Shown here in pieces: positions 19,668-27,463 of a DNA stretch of 42,979 nucleotides. A program made the position numbers and the translations under genes. Origin of the DNA: CAYOHP01 sp964403795 [NCBI: uncultured bacterium] (GTDB lineage Bacteria > Muiribacteriota > UBA6191 > CAZXTJ01); the NCBI GenBank assembly GCA_964403795.1, contig CAYOHP010000046.1, forward strand, positions 1 to 42,979, read 5' to 3'. Under the pieces are notes generated by a model. It was not told the DNA's origin. It worked only from the letters and a program-made list of their open reading frames with translations, and did not search any database. The first letter of the stretch is position 1, and every line of letters starts with the position of its first letter.

Positions 19668-22154
19668 GTGAGCCAGGACGCATCGATCGCGGGGCGCTAT
19701 CGCCCCCTGAAGAAGCTCGGGCGGGGATCGCTGGGGGACCTCTTCCTGGTGCAGGACCTCGAGCTCGACCGGCCGCTCTCCTTGCAGACCCTGGCCGGCC
19801 CGCCTATGGCCGACGAGAAGGCCAAGCTCCCCCCCGAGACCCTGGCGCTCCTCAAGAAGGACCTCGAGCGGCTGGCGGCGGTCCGTTCCCCCTACCTCCC
19901 GGCCGTGGTCGACCTGCGCTTCGGGGAGCGGCCTCCCTTCCTGGCCACCGAGCCGGTAGCGGGCGAGCCCCTGGTCAAGTGGGCGGCCTCCGCCAAACCC
20001 CGGGGCAAGGCCCTCGAGGAAGCCCTGGAGGCCCTGGCCCGCCCCCTGCTCGAAGCTCTCGGGGTGCTCCATGGCGCCGGCATCGTCCACAAGGACCTGC
20101 GCCCCGCCAGCGTGCTCCGCAAGGCCTCGGGCGAACCGGTCCTCCCGGAGCCCGGACTCGGCCCCGGGGGCGAGGTGCTCGCCCTGCTCCACCCGAGCCA
20201 CCGCACCCCGATCCAGATGTTCGCGGCCCCCGAAGTCCTGGCCGGCAAGGCCGCCACCGCGGCCTCCGACCTCTACCAGCTCGGCGGACTGCTGCGCTTC
20301 GTGGCCACCGGCAAGCCGCCCTTCGCCTCCCCCGACGAGGCGATCCAGGCGGCCCGCAAGGGCACCCGCCTCCCGGCCCTGAAGACCCAGGCCCCCGGCC
20401 TGCGGGACGCCTGGTGCCAGTTCGTCGACGAGCTCCAGGACCCGGATCCGGCCAAGCGCATCAACTCGGTGGCGGCGGCCAGCGAGTTCATGGACCTGAT
20501 GCTGCTCGAGGAGGCGGCCCAGCAGGGCCTGATCCCCGCCGCCAGTCCCGGACCTCCCGCCAATGCCCGCTCCCGGACCGCGGTGCTGGTGCCGGCGGCG
20601 CTCGTGGGCGTGCTGGCGATCGCGGCGGGAGGCTGGCTGGCGCTCGGGAGCGCGGCCGGACCCACCTGGCGCGGCACCTTCACGACCGGCATCTCCCGGG
20701 TGGTAGCCCGCTGGGCGCCGCCCGAAGGCGCCTCGCCCATGACCGGAGCCAGACTCGAGATCCAGGATCGGGAGCCGATCCCGCTAGCCCCGGCGCAGGG
20801 TGTCCTGGAGGCCGAGCTGCCGCTGGACCGGGTGGACGGGCGGGTCTACCGGGTCCTGGGACCCGACGGGACCCTGCTCGCCTCCGGATCCCTGCCCGAA
20901 GCGGCCCGGACCTTCACCGCCGAAGTCGCCCCCATCTACCCGGCCCAGGCGCCGGCCGGCGCGGTCGGCCTGCTGGTGCGGGCGAACCGCGATCTCAAGC
21001 TCTCGCTCGCCTGGCAGGGGGCCAAGGGCGCCGGCACCAAGGACAGCGGCGCCACCCCCGCCGCCGAGCACGTGCTGCTGCTCGAGCCCGGCCCGGACGA
21101 GACGCTCACCGGCCTCCGCCTGACCGCCACCGACGCCACCGGCGCCACCACCGGGCTTCCCGTCCCGGAGCGGGTCGCGGGTTCGGTCGCCTTCCTCGAG
21201 ACGGTGAAGAAGAAGGTCGAGGGCCTGATCGACAAGTCCGTGGTCCAGAAGCTCCGCGACCTGGTGAAGGCCGCCCAGGACGAGGCCATCAGCCGGGAGC
21301 TCCCGGAGTGGGCCAAGGTCCGCCAGACCTGGCTCGACGACCCGGACTTCCAGCGCCTCCGCCAGCAGGGGCCTCGCCTGTTCAGCGATCCTGCCATCCC
21401 GATGAAGCAGCGCTACTCCCTCTACTCCACGATCCTCGACTCGCTGGAACGGGCCGACACGGTGGTCGCGGCGCTCACTCCCCACGAGCCGCTGGGGGTC
21501 CGGTCGGTCTACTGGACCTTCGCGGGCGCCTCGCAGCCCGACCACATCCAGGGCGAGCTGGCGCTCTCCTCGGGCCAGGGCCCGACCCTGATGCAGTACG
21601 CCAATGCCACCGCCAGCTTCGTGAACCGCCAGGGCCAGGACCGCTGGCCGGAGCGTTTCGAGAGCGCCTACGAGATCCCGGCCAAGCTCTTCCAGAAGGG
21701 CAAGCGCCTCCGCTTCACGGTGGCGGTCGAGGACGTCTCGCCCCTCTATCGGCTCGAACTCCGGATCGTCTTCCCCTCCGACAAGCCCGACGAGAAGCCG
21801 GCCGGCGACGACATGCTGGGCGGGATGTCCAAGGATCCCTCGATCGCCTTCACCTTCTATCCCCGGCGCCGCTTCCTCGACGTGGTCGCCGAGCAGAAGG
21901 CCGTGGCCGAGTTGAAGGAGCCGCGCACCGCCGAGAAGGTGCTGGCCGAGACCCACAAGATGGCCCTCGACGTCCCGGTCGAGCTGCTCGACCAGCCCAA
22001 GGTGAAGCTCGAGCTCCGGATCGACAAGCTGGGGATCTGGGGCGGGCACGGCGCCACCACCTTCGTCGGCCTCTTCGTGGGGGAAGGCAGCCAAGAGGAC
22101 CCCACCCTCCCGGTGGCGGCCTCCGGGGACGAGCCCGCCTCCGACGGGAGTTGA
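19668..22154 (+). CDS. Membrane-anchored Ser/Thr protein kinase-like protein (predicted pseudokinase)
   Basis: This is an 828 aa protein with a cytoplasmic kinase fold (about 10-275), one transmembrane helix (304-328) and a large extracytoplasmic region of about 500 aa. The PknB-like features are the glycine loop LGRGSLGDLFLV, the catalytic loop HKDLRPASVL (Asp143), APE (187-189) and SDLYQLGGLLRFVATGKPPF. Three key residues are changed. The VAxK lysine is Gln40 (LSLQTL), the catalytic-loop Asn is Ser148, and DFG reads EPG (161-163). The kinase is therefore probably inactive and may act as a scaffold or allosteric sensor. I chose GTG 19668, which has GGGAGG upstream; ATG 19623 and 19641 are in frame but poorly placed. 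The HD-hydrolase gene follows. Confidence 0.8.
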   Translation: MSQDASIAGRYRPLKKLGRGSLGDLFLVQDLELDRPLSLQTLAGPPMADEKAKLPPETLALLKKDLERLAAVRSPYLPAVVDLRFGERPPFLATEPVAGEPLVKWAASAKPRGKALEEALEALARPLLEALGVLHGAGIVHKDLRPASVLRKASGEPVLPEPGLGPGGEVLALLHPSHRTPIQMFAAPEVLAGKAATAASDLYQLGGLLRFVATGKPPFASPDEAIQAARKGTRLPALKTQAPGLRDAWCQFVDELQDPDPAKRINSVAAASEFMDLMLLEEAAQQGLIPAASPGPPANARSRTAVLVPAALVGVLAIAAGGWLALGSAAGPTWRGTFTTGISRVVARWAPPEGASPMTGARLEIQDREPIPLAPAQGVLEAELPLDRVDGRVYRVLGPDGTLLASGSLPEAARTFTAEVAPIYPAQAPAGAVGLLVRANRDLKLSLAWQGAKGAGTKDSGATPAAEHVLLLEPGPDETLTGLRLTATDATGATTGLPVPERVAGSVAFLETVKKKVEGLIDKSVVQKLRDLVKAAQDEAISRELPEWAKVRQTWLDDPDFQRLRQQGPRLFSDPAIPMKQRYSLYSTILDSLERADTVVAALTPHEPLGVRSVYWTFAGASQPDHIQGELALSSGQGPTLMQYANATASFVNRQGQDRWPERFESAYEIPAKLFQKGKRLRFTVAVEDVSPLYRLELRIVFPSDKPDEKPAGDDMLGGMSKDPSIAFTFYPRRRFLDVVAEQKAVAELKEPRTAEKVLAETHKMALDVPVELLDQPKVKLELRIDKLGIWGGHGATTFVGLFVGEGSQEDPTLPVAASGDEPASDGS

Positions 22155-22177
22155 TCCCGACCGTGATTTGCTACAGT
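22151..22177 (+). promoter_or_regulatory. Candidate promoter for the HD-type gene (TTGATC-N15-TACAGT)
   Basis: TTGATC (22151-22156) overlaps the stop of the pseudokinase gene and TACAGT (22172-22177) follows after 15 nt, 29 nt before the next ATG. The spacing is a little short for a sigma70 promoter. Confidence 0.35.
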
Positions 22178-22206
22178 GGCGACACCGGCAAAGGTGGGTG
22201 GCGCGC

Positions 22207-22710
22207 ATGAGCCAGGACGCCGACGACGAGATCCCGTACGAAGAGATCCTGGACGTGGTCATGGACCGCTCTCCGGCCGGCCCCGGGAGCTTCCTCTACG
22301 GTCCCAACCACTGGTACCGGGTGGAGACCATCGGCCTCCGCATCGCCCGGGAGAACGACGCCGACCGCACCGTGATCCGGCTCTTCGCCCTCTTCCACGA
22401 CGGCGCCCGCACCCACGAGGTCAACGACAAGGGCCACGGCAAGCGGGGCGCCGAGCTCGCCAAGGAGCTCCGGGGCAAGCTCTACCAGCTCGACGACGCC
22501 CGGTTCGACCTGCTCTACCGGGCCTGCGCCGAACACGACGAGGGCAAGACGACCGACGACGTCACCATCGGCACATGCTGGGACGCCGACCGCCTCGACC
22601 AGGCCCGCTTCGGGGTCGAGGTCGACCGGGACAAGCTCTCCACCGAGGTCGCCAAGGACGACGACGTCTACGACTGGGCCATCGAGCTCAATCTGCGCAG
22701 CCAGCCGTAG
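22207..22710 (+). CDS. HD-superfamily phosphohydrolase-like protein
   Basis: This is a small protein of 167 aa with an HD-type metal site. His35 (GPNHWYRVE), His64-Asp65 (ALFHDGARTHE), His110 (AEHDEGKTT) and Asp126 (CWDADRLD) occur in the order expected for the H...HD...H...D signature. Such proteins hydrolyse phosphomonoesters or nucleotides; the substrate is not deducible. The start MSQDADDEIPYEEIL at ATG 22207 has AAGGTGGG upstream, and a longer frame from 22168 is not needed. It lies 52 bp after the pseudokinase gene and may be transcribed with it or from its own promoter. Confidence 0.8.
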   Translation: MSQDADDEIPYEEILDVVMDRSPAGPGSFLYGPNHWYRVETIGLRIARENDADRTVIRLFALFHDGARTHEVNDKGHGKRGAELAKELRGKLYQLDDARFDLLYRACAEHDEGKTTDDVTIGTCWDADRLDQARFGVEVDRDKLSTEVAKDDDVYDWAIELNLRSQP

Positions 22711-22755
22711 GCGCGACGGCGCTCCCCTCGCTCCACCGCACGGGTGGGCGAGGAC

Positions 22756-23697
22756 TCACGGCCTGGTAGGGGTCTTCGCCCCGACCTGCGGAGGCGACTT
22801 CCTGGCCAAGGCAGCCACGGTCTTCCCCAGGCGCTCCCGGACCGTGGCGTTCTCGGTGATCGCCAGGGACCCCTCGTAGGCCGTCTTGGCCTCGGACAAG
22901 CGGCCCAGCTTGTGGAGGATCAGGCCCCGGGTGTCCAGCTGTTCGGCGCGGTACTTCGACCCCGGTTCCAAGGCTGCCAGCGACTCGTCGATCAGGCGAA
23001 GCGATTCCGGGAGTGCGACTCCCTCCATGGCGTTCAGCCAAGCGAGGGCCGCCTTGGACTCGGTCTCGCCCAGGGCCAGGGCGCGCTGGTACCAGCGCCG
23101 GGCTTCCGCGGTGTTCCCGGGGACGCCGATCCCGTAGTGGTAACAGTTTCCCATGGCCCTCATCCCGTAGGGGTGACCCGCCTCCGCAGCCTTGCGGTAG
23201 AACCCCGCCGCCTTCACGGGGTCGGCCTTCATCCCGATTCCCTTCTCGTGCATGACCCCCAGGTTCACGAAGCCGAGGGGATACCCCTTCAGGCCGGCAG
23301 CAAGGTAGTTCTGGGCGGCTTGCGTATAGGACTGGAGGAACGGCTTCCCGCCGCTCCCTCCGTTCTGGTAGAGGACGCCGACGTTGAACATCGCCTTGGC
23401 GCTCCCCTTGACGATCGCCTGCCCGTAGAACTCGAAGGCCCTGAGGAGATCCTGCTCCACCCCGTGGCCGTTCTCGTAGCAGACCCCCAGGAGGTTGAAG
23501 GCGTCGGCATCGCCCTGCTTGGCCCCGGTCTGGGCCTTGGCCAGAGCCCTCCCGATGGCCCGGGCCGCCTCGTCGGCCTTCCCCTCGGCCTTCTTGGCGA
23601 GGAAGAGGTCGTACTCCACCTTCCAGGGGGGCAGAGCAGCGAAGGCACTCGCCCCCGCCAGACCCATGACCATTGCCACGACCAGCCCTGCACTCAT
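22756..23697 (-). CDS. Secreted Sel1-repeat (TPR-like) protein
   Basis: This is a 313 aa protein with an N-terminal signal peptide (MSAGLVVAMVMGLAGASAFA), so it is exported. The body holds several Sel1-like repeats, for example AFNLLGVCYENGHGVEQD, GFVNLGVMHEKGIGMKADP and GMRAMGNCYHYGIGVPGN. C-terminal TPR-like helices follow. Sel1/TPR arrays are protein-interaction scaffolds; the partner is unknown. The start ATG 23697 has GGGAGG upstream; a longer frame to 23778 would bury the signal peptide. It is transcribed away from the hairpin-rich gap it shares with the DUF3592-like gene. Confidence 0.85.
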   Translation of the reverse strand: MSAGLVVAMVMGLAGASAFAALPPWKVEYDLFLAKKAEGKADEAARAIGRALAKAQTGAKQGDADAFNLLGVCYENGHGVEQDLLRAFEFYGQAIVKGSAKAMFNVGVLYQNGGSGGKPFLQSYTQAAQNYLAAGLKGYPLGFVNLGVMHEKGIGMKADPVKAAGFYRKAAEAGHPYGMRAMGNCYHYGIGVPGNTAEARRWYQRALALGETESKAALAWLNAMEGVALPESLRLIDESLAALEPGSKYRAEQLDTRGLILHKLGRLSEAKTAYEGSLAITENATVRERLGKTVAALARKSPPQVGAKTPTRP

Positions 23698-23758
23698 CCG
23701 CGAACCTCCCGAATCTCGCTCGGGAGAGTGTCGCACTGGATGGTGCGCCCACAATCGA

Positions 23759-23793
23759 CTCCCGGGGGAGGAGACCATCTCCTCCCCCGGGAG
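23759..23793. repeat. Perfect 16 bp inverted repeat with 3 bp spacer
   Basis: The left arm CTCCCGGGGGAGGAGA (23759-23774) and the right arm TCTCCTCCCCCGGGAG (23778-23793) are exact complements separated by CCA. There is no T-run on either side, so a classic intrinsic terminator is not indicated. It lies 62 bp upstream of the Sel1-repeat start. Confidence 0.85.
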
Positions 23794-23808
23794 CCATCAC
23801 CTGGGTGG
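23794..23808. repeat. 15 bp motif shared with 35901-35915
   Basis: CCATCACCTGGGTGG occurs identically at 35901-35915. Its core CACC-TG-GGTG is palindromic, like a regulator binding site. Both copies lie upstream of genes for secreted proteins. Two copies in the window is thin evidence. Confidence 0.4.
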
Positions 23809-23920
23809 TCGGAGCGCTTTGGCAAGACACTCCGGGGGCAACCTAAGCACGGGGCGGGCCAACGTCTAGCCCCCGCTCCCACAGTGATGGGGCGTCGCGG
23901 GCAGCCTTCCCCGGTGTGCA

Positions 23921-23963
23921 CCGTGTTTCTCGCGTGCGCGCCCGGCGCGACACGGGATGCACG
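23921..23963 (+). repeat. Hairpin motif, copy A (related to 34135-34175)
   Basis: The right part (23942-23963) matches 34154-34175 at 20 of 22 positions. It pairs with the sequence from 23921: CCGTGT with ACACGG, then a TTCT bulge, then CGCG with CGCG. The two positions that differ from the other copy remain paired in both copies. It lies just before the candidate promoter of the DUF3592-like gene. Confidence 0.5.
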
Positions 23964-23973
23964 ATCCGCTTGC

Positions 23974-23979
23974 TACGAT
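23974..23979 (+). promoter_or_regulatory. Candidate -10 element (TACGAT) for the DUF3592-like gene
   Basis: TACGAT lies 43 nt before the GTG at 24023, in the context TGCTACGAT. It is the third copy of this hexamer in a gap. No clear -35 is seen. Confidence 0.3.
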
Positions 23980-24022
23980 CGCGGACTCGGGGGAGTCCGA
24001 GAAGAGATGTGAAAAGGACGAC

Positions 24023-24640
24023 GTGGCCACCAAGCCCTCAGCCAAGCCCGCAGACCTGATGCTCGCGTTCGGTGTGATCGGTGCCGGAGTCGGAGCCATC
24101 CTCGGCCTGGCGACCCTGGGGTACAGCATGCCGCGCCACGCCGCGTTCCGGGACAAGGGTCTGGTCGCCGAAGCCCGGGTCAAGGACATGGAGACGGCCA
24201 CCACGGGCCGCCGCCGCAGCCGCCGCACCGAGTACCGGATCGAGGTGGGATTCGACCCCAAGTCGGGGAGGAGCTACGCCGACCACCTCGCGGGTCCCCC
24301 CACCCCGCCGCCGCCGGTACCCGGTGCCAAGGTCGATCCCCTGGCCAAGTTGAACTTCAGCTTCGCCGGGAAGCCGGCCGGAGGTGCCGGCGAGGTCACC
24401 GCCGTCATCAAGATCTCCCATGACCGCTTCGAGAAGCTGTCTACGGGATCCACCGTCCCGCTCGCCTACCTGCCCGAGGCGCCCACCGATGCCATGCTCT
24501 TCGACACCCTGGCCGCCTACTCGGCGACCCCCATGCTCGGCCTCTCGTTCCTCTTCATGGTGGGGGGCGGCGCCCTCGCCGCGGTGGGACAGAAGAAGCG
24601 CCTGGTCCCGGACGGGGGAAGCCCTCCGGCCGCCGCCTGA
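24023..24640 (+). CDS. DUF3592-like membrane protein
   Basis: This is a 205 aa protein with two transmembrane helices (about residues 11-33 and 165-190) flanking a domain of about 130 residues. The segment STVPLAYLPEAPTDAML resembles the end of DUF3592 domains, which have the pattern 'V.V.YLPxxPxxA'. A proline run (PPTPPPPVPG) sits in the middle. I start at GTG 24023 behind AAAAGGA; the frame extends to an ATG at 23957 but would cover the candidate -10 and part of the hairpin motif. The function of this family is unknown. Confidence 0.65.
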   Translation: MATKPSAKPADLMLAFGVIGAGVGAILGLATLGYSMPRHAAFRDKGLVAEARVKDMETATTGRRRSRRTEYRIEVGFDPKSGRSYADHLAGPPTPPPPVPGAKVDPLAKLNFSFAGKPAGGAGEVTAVIKISHDRFEKLSTGSTVPLAYLPEAPTDAMLFDTLAAYSATPMLGLSFLFMVGGGALAAVGQKKRLVPDGGSPPAAA

Positions 24641-24674
24641 GAGCCCCTGAACCCGGGCCGCCGGATCTCGCCGA

Positions 24675-24735
24675 CCGGCTCCGGGAGCGGCTCCGTAAGA
24701 TTCTTCACAGGCTTTCTATCCGGTTCCGGAGCCGG
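24675..24735. repeat. 10 bp inverted repeat downstream of the DUF3592-like gene
   Basis: CCGGCTCCGG (24675-24684) and CCGGAGCCGG (24726-24735) are exact complements flanking a relatively AT-rich 41 nt loop that contains GTAAGATTCTTCAC. It could close a long stem-loop in the leader of the prepilin operon or end the previous transcript. Confidence 0.4.
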
Positions 24736-24824
24736 GGCGTCTCCCCCCTTCGGACGGGATAGACCTCGCGGGCTGGGGCCCGAGTGGCTAGCGCTGCTCG
24801 GGCACACCGAGAGGAAGCCAACGA

Positions 24825-26162
24825 GTGCAGAACTCCCGTCCGTCCCTCCCCGCCTCACCTTTCCGCCGCGGCTCGATCCCCCTGGTCATGCTGGTCGTGA
24901 CCCTGCTCGGGGTCGGCGCCTCCGCCTCGCTCTTCCTGACCAGCGGCACCAAGCGCATGGACAAGCATGGTGAGCTCGGCTCGGCCGCGCTCCAGTACGC
25001 CAACTGCGCCCTCGACGAGATGTTCGTGAAGCTCGCCAACAAGGCCGCCGATTTCGATGCCGAGAGCCGGTACGAGTACCAGGCCCACGCCACCGGCTTC
25101 CTGGGCCGCGACCTCGGCATCGAAGTGAAGCCGGTCCAGGTCTACGGCCAGCGCATCCACGAGCCCGCCGATCCCCAGCGGGAGAAGTTCGAGCGGGACC
25201 TCCGGGCCATGCTCTCGGCAGGACCGCTGCTTCCCGGGGAGGAGCCCGCGGCCGGCAGCACCGGCGCGGGAACCGGCTCCGCCCCGGCAACCGGCACCGG
25301 AGCCGCCGCATCCCCCGATTGGAAGGCCACCCTGCGGGCCGACACCGCCTCCTGGGTCCACAAGTCCGCCTTCGCCGGCTTCGCCCCGGTCGCCGACGCC
25401 TCCGGCAAGCAGAAGGTCGAGAGCCTGAAGGGCGGCGGCAGCCAGGGCGGCGGCGACACCCAGCGCATCAACGAGAAGGTGAAGGCCGCCTTCGCCAGGG
25501 TGCCGGTGCTCTCCAAGGTGGACTTCGTCGCCAACCCGGCGGCCGAGCACGCCGGCGAGCGCCAGCAGTTCGCCAGCGAGCTCCAGACCGCGCTCGGAAT
25601 CGCCGATGAGGGCATCAATGCCCCGGTCAGTGCCGGATGCGCCGGCTCGGTCGCCAACCCGGTCGGCAACGCGCTCGGCTTCGTGACCACCGGCGAGATC
25701 CCCGATCCGCGGAGCAAGCTGGCCCAGACCTATTCGGGCCTGGCCAAGCGCAGCGGGTTCTACGACAGCCAGACCCACCTGGTCACGGCATCGACCGAGG
25801 CGGTGGCCAGCGTCAAGGCCGGGTTCTCGACCATGACGGTGTCCCGTCGGGCCACCGCCCACCGGCTGGTGAACCGGGTCCGCGGCAGCGAGGCCATGGA
25901 CGACCTGCGCAAGCAGCTCGCCGGATACCTCATGCACCGCTACCAGGTCACGCCCCGCGACCTGGCCGAGCTCGGCTGGATCACGGTCAGCCAGGACGGC
26001 AAGAAGGTCGAGCCCGCCGACTTCGGCACCCTGTCCTGGGACCGGGCCGAGATCGCGGTGACGAGCGACCTCACCAAGCCGCTCTCCGCCCTCCCCCAGG
26101 ACCGTACCCAGGTGCTGCCCTTCGTGGCGGCCAACGCCCTGTCCGAGGTGCGGGCCGACTGA
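24825..26162 (+). CDS. Pilus/secretion-type membrane protein (PilX/GspK-like N-terminus)
   Basis: This is a 445 aa protein starting at GTG 24825 behind GAGAGGAAG. After a short basic stretch (SPFRRGSIPLVMLVVTLLG) there is one hydrophobic helix, like the N-terminus of PilX or GspK, which keep a basic-Gly junction but often lack the full class III signal motif. The rest is soluble, with a Gly/Ala/Thr-rich low-complexity stretch (about 143-162) and a long helical C-terminal half. The two genes downstream encode canonical prepilin-like N-termini, so the three probably form a minor-pilin or pseudopilin set. No closer family match is apparent. Confidence 0.65.
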   Translation: MQNSRPSLPASPFRRGSIPLVMLVVTLLGVGASASLFLTSGTKRMDKHGELGSAALQYANCALDEMFVKLANKAADFDAESRYEYQAHATGFLGRDLGIEVKPVQVYGQRIHEPADPQREKFERDLRAMLSAGPLLPGEEPAAGSTGAGTGSAPATGTGAAASPDWKATLRADTASWVHKSAFAGFAPVADASGKQKVESLKGGGSQGGGDTQRINEKVKAAFARVPVLSKVDFVANPAAEHAGERQQFASELQTALGIADEGINAPVSAGCAGSVANPVGNALGFVTTGEIPDPRSKLAQTYSGLAKRSGFYDSQTHLVTASTEAVASVKAGFSTMTVSRRATAHRLVNRVRGSEAMDDLRKQLAGYLMHRYQVTPRDLAELGWITVSQDGKKVEPADFGTLSWDRAEIAVTSDLTKPLSALPQDRTQVLPFVAANALSEVRAD

Positions 26163-26272
26163 TCCCGGCCCCGGGGTGGGTCGCAGGAACCCCTCACCCG
26201 CCCCGGGGGCGCACTGGCAGCCTTCCCCCGTCTGCGACCGCATTCCCCCAAAGCCGAACGGAGAACCCGAGG

Positions 26273-27463
26273 ATGAGAACGAAGTCGCGCCGCGCCTTCT
26301 CGTTGCCCGAGGTGCTGATCGCCCTGCTGATCGCCACCACCGTGCTGGGCGGGACCATGATGATGTGGTTCCAGGGCACCCGGCAGTTCTACAAGACCAG
26401 CGAACACGCCTCGATCCGGGCCGAGGCCATGCTCTGCCTGGAGCGCATCGCCCAGGACCTCGAACAGCTGGTGGTGTCCTCCGGGAAGAACCCCGAGACC
26501 GGACGCTACTCCCTGCTGGAGCCCTACTGGTTCGAGGACGAGACCACCGTCGACTCGACCGATCCGGCCACCGGGGCACCGGTGCGGGTGCCGGCCGGCA
26601 AGGCGCTCTGCTTCTACCGCTTCCACCATGTCGAGAACGGACCCGGTCCCGAGGGTTCGACCGGCGGCGAGAGCCCGGTGATCGTGGGCCGCAAGATCAC
26701 CTACCAGGTGGTTCCTGTCGCAGCCGGGAACCCGGAGGCCGGGCATGACCTGCTGCGCAACGGGGTGCGGGTGAACCGCCTGCCGCTCGCCGACGTGCTC
26801 TTCCACAAGGAGCCGCAGATCGTCTCGGCCACCATGGTGCGGGGCTCGCCCCACGCCATCGTGAGCGTGAGCGTGGTCCCGAAGGGCGGCCTGTTCGGGA
26901 ACATGGGGACCTCGGACCGCGCCATCCAGCGAGAGATCCTCGACAGCCTCCGGGCCAGGGGCAGCCTGGTGGGCCGGACCTTCCACCTGGTCGGCTACGA
27001 GAGCATGTACACCTCGATGCTCTACCAGGCGATGGAGAAGGGGCACGGAGCGGGCCTGTTGGGAGCGATCCTCGGAGCGATCACCGGCGGAGGCGGCGGA
27101 CGGAGCGGTGACGACGCCGCAGCCACGGCCAAGCCCATGACCGAGCTCGAGAACGCCCTGCTCGAGGACGCCCGCACCGGCGCCGGCGACATGTTCCGGA
27201 GCCTGGTGGAAGGCCTGTTCAAGCGCCCCTCGCCGGCCTTCGAGGTGCCGGAGTGGGCCTTCGCCCTGGACCCGACGCCCTACACCGACGACGACGCCTA
27301 CCGGTATGCGAGCTGGACCGGGGCCGAGGTCAAGGCGGGCGCCACCTCCCGGGAGATCGGGCCCGACGGCTCGGCGAGCCAGCCCATCTCGTTCGGGGGC
27401 TCGGCCGGGAGCGGCTCGGGAATCGCCGGGTCGGCCAGCGCGGGAAGCGGGTCGGCACGATGA
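26273..27463 (+). CDS. Prepilin-type N-terminal cleavage/methylation protein (PilW/GspJ-like)
   Basis: This is a 396 aa protein with a class III (prepilin) signal. RRAF-SLPEVLIALLIATTV gives the basic leader, a cleavage-site region and the Glu at +5, followed by the hydrophobic helix. A prepilin peptidase would cut and methylate it, and the mature protein would join a pilus or type II secretion pseudopilus. The size and its position between a PilX-like and a PilV-like gene fit a PilW/GspJ role. The C-terminus is a Gly/Ser/Ala-rich tail (GGSAGSGSGIAGSASAGSG), unusual for a pilin. ATG 26273 has GGAGAACCCGAGG upstream. The stop overlaps the next start (ATGA). Confidence 0.82.
   Translation: MRTKSRRAFSLPEVLIALLIATTVLGGTMMMWFQGTRQFYKTSEHASIRAEAMLCLERIAQDLEQLVVSSGKNPETGRYSLLEPYWFEDETTVDSTDPATGAPVRVPAGKALCFYRFHHVENGPGPEGSTGGESPVIVGRKITYQVVPVAAGNPEAGHDLLRNGVRVNRLPLADVLFHKEPQIVSATMVRGSPHAIVSVSVVPKGGLFGNMGTSDRAIQREILDSLRARGSLVGRTFHLVGYESMYTSMLYQAMEKGHGAGLLGAILGAITGGGGGRSGDDAAATAKPMTELENALLEDARTGAGDMFRSLVEGLFKRPSPAFEVPEWAFALDPTPYTDDDAYRYASWTGAEVKAGATSREIGPDGSASQPISFGGSAGSGSGIAGSASAGSGSAR

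Larger units (their letters stand above)
23698..24022. other. Hairpin-rich divergent intergenic region
   Basis: This 325 bp gap lies between the Sel1-repeat gene (minus) and the DUF3592-like gene (plus). It contains a perfect 16 bp inverted repeat (23759-23793), a 15 bp motif repeated at 35901 (23794-23808), a bulged hairpin related to one at 34135 (23921-23956) and a TACGAT hexamer (23974-23979). No gene is recognised in it. Confidence 0.6.
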
